Shown here: positions 7,751 to 9,920 of the stretch, piece by piece
Layout: each line of letters starts with the position of its first letter
How positions within the stretch are numbered: the stretch's first letter is position 1
Assembly (NCBI GenBank): GCA_946481735.1
Contig: CAMLOU010000149.1
Coordinates: 1-9,920, forward strand
Direction of reading: 5' to 3'
Length of the DNA: 9,920 nucleotides
Source: an uncultured Cellvibrio sp.
GTDB taxonomy: Bacteria > Pseudomonadota > Gammaproteobacteria > Pseudomonadales > Cellvibrionaceae
Position numbers and translations under genes: made by a program
The notes under the pieces: generated by a model
What the model was told of the DNA's origin: nothing
Databases searched by the model: none
What the model saw: only the letters and a program-made list of their open reading frames with translations

Positions 7751-7789
7751 AAAAGCGAGATGAAGCTGCGCGTTTCATCTCGCTTTTTT
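7751..7789 (+). terminator. Rho-independent terminator between dapB and carA
   Basis: A perfect 14-bp stem (7751-7764 with 7774-7787, core AGCGAGATGAA) closes a 9-nt loop and ends in six Ts (7784-7789). Because the left arm begins with AAAA, it could also work for minus-strand transcription. It is 365 nt after dapB and 145 nt before carA. It may end the rib-dapB transcript or act as an attenuator in a carA leader. No antiterminator pairing was evident downstream of the upstream promoter candidate. Confidence 0.85.
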
Positions 7790-7805
7790 ACAACCACGAT
7801 CGGGC

Positions 7806-7834
7806 TTTTCACTCACTCTTGCCCTGTTTATACA
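7806..7834 (+). promoter_or_regulatory. Possible carA promoter downstream of the terminator
   Basis: TTTTCA (7806-7811) and TATACA (7829-7834) are 17 nt apart, each matching the sigma70 consensus at 4 of 6 positions. This would start transcription near 7841, after the terminator, giving carAB its own leader of about 95 nt. If real, it excludes translation of the 34-codon leader frame from its ATG at 7834. Confidence 0.28.
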
Positions 7835-7934
7835 TGCTGATTTCGCACCTGTTGCCGTGCGATTGCTTCTCTCGGCCTGTAAAAAGCCGGTGTGTGAAAA
7901 GTGTGCGCTGCCAACCATACCTGAGGAGGTTGAC

Positions 7935-7938
<4 letters not shown>
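7834..7938 (+). CDS. Putative 34-aa carA leader peptide / upstream ORF (hypothetical)
   Basis: The frame runs from ATG 7834 to TGA 7936-7938, reading [12 protein letters not shown] at the start and ending CQPYLRRLT. Its stop overlaps the TTG start of carA (7935-7937) in a TTGA arrangement, which would allow coupled reinitiation. It has five arginines (three CGN codons and adjacent AGG AGG) and four cysteines. The AGG AGG pair is the carA Shine-Dalgarno read in frame. No Shine-Dalgarno precedes the ATG, and one promoter candidate would place the transcript start after it. I do not recognise the peptide as a known family. It could be chance: a short open frame here is not improbable. Confidence 0.25.
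7923..7929 (+). promoter_or_regulatory. Strong Shine-Dalgarno deciding the TTG start of carA
   Basis: GAGGAGG lies 5 nt upstream of the in-frame TTG at 7935. It is the strongest ribosome binding site in the window, and no in-frame ATG or GTG is similarly placed. It fixes the carA start against a longer GTG start at 7857. Confidence 0.85.
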
Positions 7939-9093
<1,155 letters not shown>

Positions 9094-9095
<2 letters not shown>

Positions 9096-9125
9096 GTCCT
9101 CGGGACTCTCGCCGTTCCGACGGCG
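9094..9125 (+). other. Two tandem small hairpins directly after carA
   Basis: GAGTCC/GGACTC (9094-9099 with 9103-9108, 3-nt loop) begins inside the carA stop codon. CGCCGT/ACGGCG (9110-9115 with 9120-9125, 4-nt loop) follows one base later. Both are perfect 6-bp stems. No T-run follows, so they are not canonical terminators. They could block 3' decay of carA mRNA. Confidence 0.45.
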
Positions 9126-9131
9126 TTGCCA

Positions 9132-9221
9132 CGTAGGTCGGATTAGCCGAAGGCGTAATCCGACATGACTTCTGAATTCGTTATCTGCGTCGGATTACGC
9201 CTGCGGCTAATCCGACCTACG
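9132..9221. repeat. Head-to-head pair of REP-like palindromes between carA and carB (BIME-like)
   Basis: Unit 9132-9164 and the inverted unit 9189-9221 are each 33 nt and complementary at 32 of 33 positions, separated by 24 nt. Each unit is itself an imperfect palindrome, with GTCGGATTA and TAATCCGAC arms around GCC-GAA-GGC or its CAG variant. Both share their outer arms and CGTAG edge with the single copy at 2587-2617. The transcript can fold either as two small hairpins or as one long 33-bp stem. The paired, inverted arrangement resembles BIME elements. A role in setting the carA to carB transcript ratio is possible but not shown. Confidence 0.85.
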
Positions 9222-9252
9222 GTCCCCGGACCGACATTAAACTGGAGCAGAC

Positions 9253-9920
9253 ATGCCAAAACGTACAGACATCGACAGTGTGCTGATTCTGGGTGCCGGC
9301 CCGATTGTGATCGGTCAGGCCTGCGAGTTTGACTACTCGGGCGCCCAAGCCTGTAAAGCCTTACGCGAAGAAGGTTACCGCGTCATCCTGGTGAATTCCA
9401 ACCCGGCGACGATCATGACCGACCCGGCCATGGCCGATGCGACCTACATTGAACCTATCGAATGGCAAACCGTTGCCAAGATCATCGAAAAAGAACGTCC
9501 CGATGTCATCCTGCCCACCATGGGCGGCCAAACGGCACTTAACTGTGCGCTGGCGCTGGCGAAACACGGCGTGCTGGAAAAATACAATGTTGAATTGATC
9601 GGCGCGAAAGAAGAAGCGATCAACATGGCGGAAGACCGCCATCTGTTCGACCAGGCGATGAAACGTATCGGTCTGGAGTGTGCCCGCGCGAAGATTGTGC
9701 ACACGATGGAGGAAGCCAAGGAAGTACCCAAAGAATTTGGTTTCCCCTGCATCATTCGCCCCTCCTTCACCATGGGCGGTTCCGGTGGTGGTATTGCCTA
9801 TAACTGGGAAGAATTTGAAGAAATCTGTACCCGCGGTCTCGATCTGTCACCCACCAATGAATTGTTGATCGACGAATCCCTGCTCGGCTGGAAAGAGTAC
9901 GAGATGGAAGTGGTGCGCGA
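9253..9920 (+). CDS. carB: Carbamoyl-phosphate synthase large subunit, N-terminal part (3' end outside window)
   Basis: CarB makes carbamoyl phosphate from bicarbonate, two ATP and the ammonia delivered by CarA. The ATG at 9253 follows GGAG (9244-9247), and the frame stays open to the right edge, giving 222 complete codons of about 1,070. The protein opens [20 protein letters not shown] and continues with [35 protein letters not shown] and [16 protein letters not shown], the classic start of the first ATP-grasp (carboxyphosphate) half. Only the pre-ATP-grasp region and the beginning of the ATP-grasp fold are visible. It is co-oriented with carA across a 157-nt spacer holding REP-like repeats, so its expression may be partly uncoupled from carA. 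Truncation is by the window edge only. Confidence 0.97.
   Translation, partial: MPKRTDIDSVLILGAGPIVIGQACEFDYSGAQACKALREEGYRVILVNSNPATIMTDPAMADATYIEPIEWQTVAKIIEKERPDVILPTMGGQTALNCALALAKHGVLEKYNVELIGAKEEAINMAEDRHLFDQAMKRIGLECARAKIVHTMEEAKEVPKEFGFPCIIRPSFTMGGSGGGIAYNWEEFEEICTRGLDLSPTNELLIDESLLGWKEYEMEVVR

Larger units (their letters stand above)
7386..7934. other. 549-nt dapB-carA spacer without a convincing gene
   Basis: The spacer holds a nested inverted repeat (7456-7561), a rho-independent terminator (7751-7789), two weak promoter candidates and a 34-codon leader frame running into carA. A 105-codon frame (7325-7642) starts inside dapB and reads through the repeat, but it has no recognisable domain and I do not accept it. 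The stretch 7562-7662 is comparatively AT-rich and shows nothing I can name. No tRNA or known riboswitch core is visible. Confidence 0.7.

Noticed and set aside
7857..7934. Longer carA start at GTG 7857
   Set aside because: The extra 26 residues match nothing known at the CarA N-terminus and lack a Shine-Dalgarno, whereas GAGGAGG fits TTG 7935.

Overview
The window reads as core housekeeping chromosome from a gammaproteobacterium. The gene order ribD-ribE-ribBA-ribH-nusB-thiL-pgpA, a separate ribA further on, and dapB close to carA-carB are all arrangements familiar from pseudomonad and Cellvibrio-type bacteria. The GTAGGTCGGATTA...TAATCCGAC palindromes are also typical of that group. I lean towards a Cellvibrionales/Pseudomonadales relative, but this is inference from synteny and motifs, not a database match. 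All recognised genes lie on the + strand, and I found no convincing minus-strand gene.

Region 1 (1-5196) is the riboflavin cluster with its usual passengers. It holds the reductase half of ribD (cut by the left edge), ribE (riboflavin synthase), a ribB fused to a degenerate ribA-like domain (RibBX type), ribH (lumazine synthase), nusB, thiL and pgpA. Spacing is tight: nusB to thiL is 9 nt and thiL overlaps pgpA by 8 nt. The exceptions are two roughly 108-nt gaps either side of ribH. The first holds a REP-like palindrome and a perfect small hairpin. The second holds an imperfect GC-rich hairpin and a T-rich stretch.

Region 2 (5197-7385) carries a secreted or anchored retropepsin-like aspartic protease, then the true, catalytically intact ribA (GTP cyclohydrolase II), then dapB only 15 nt later. 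The intact ribA supplies the activity that the C-terminal half of the ribBX gene appears to have lost. Between them, RibA, RibBX, RibD, RibH and RibE cover the whole route from GTP and ribulose 5-phosphate to riboflavin, apart from the pyrimidine phosphatase step.

Region 3 (7386-7934) is a 549-nt spacer without a convincing standard gene. It contains a 106-nt nested inverted repeat that looks like a MITE or structured repeat, a strong rho-independent terminator, weak promoter candidates, and a 34-codon leader reading frame whose stop codon overlaps the TTG start of carA.

Region 4 (7935-9920) is carA, a 157-nt spacer packed with hairpins including a head-to-head pair of REP-like palindromes, and the first 222 codons of carB, cut by the right edge. 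CarA and CarB together make carbamoyl phosphate for arginine and pyrimidines.

I see no phage, defence, CRISPR, tRNA or rRNA features. The most interesting signals are in the non-coding DNA: the nested repeat, the carA leader and the REP pair. The degenerate RibBX domain and the protease inside the riboflavin cluster come next.
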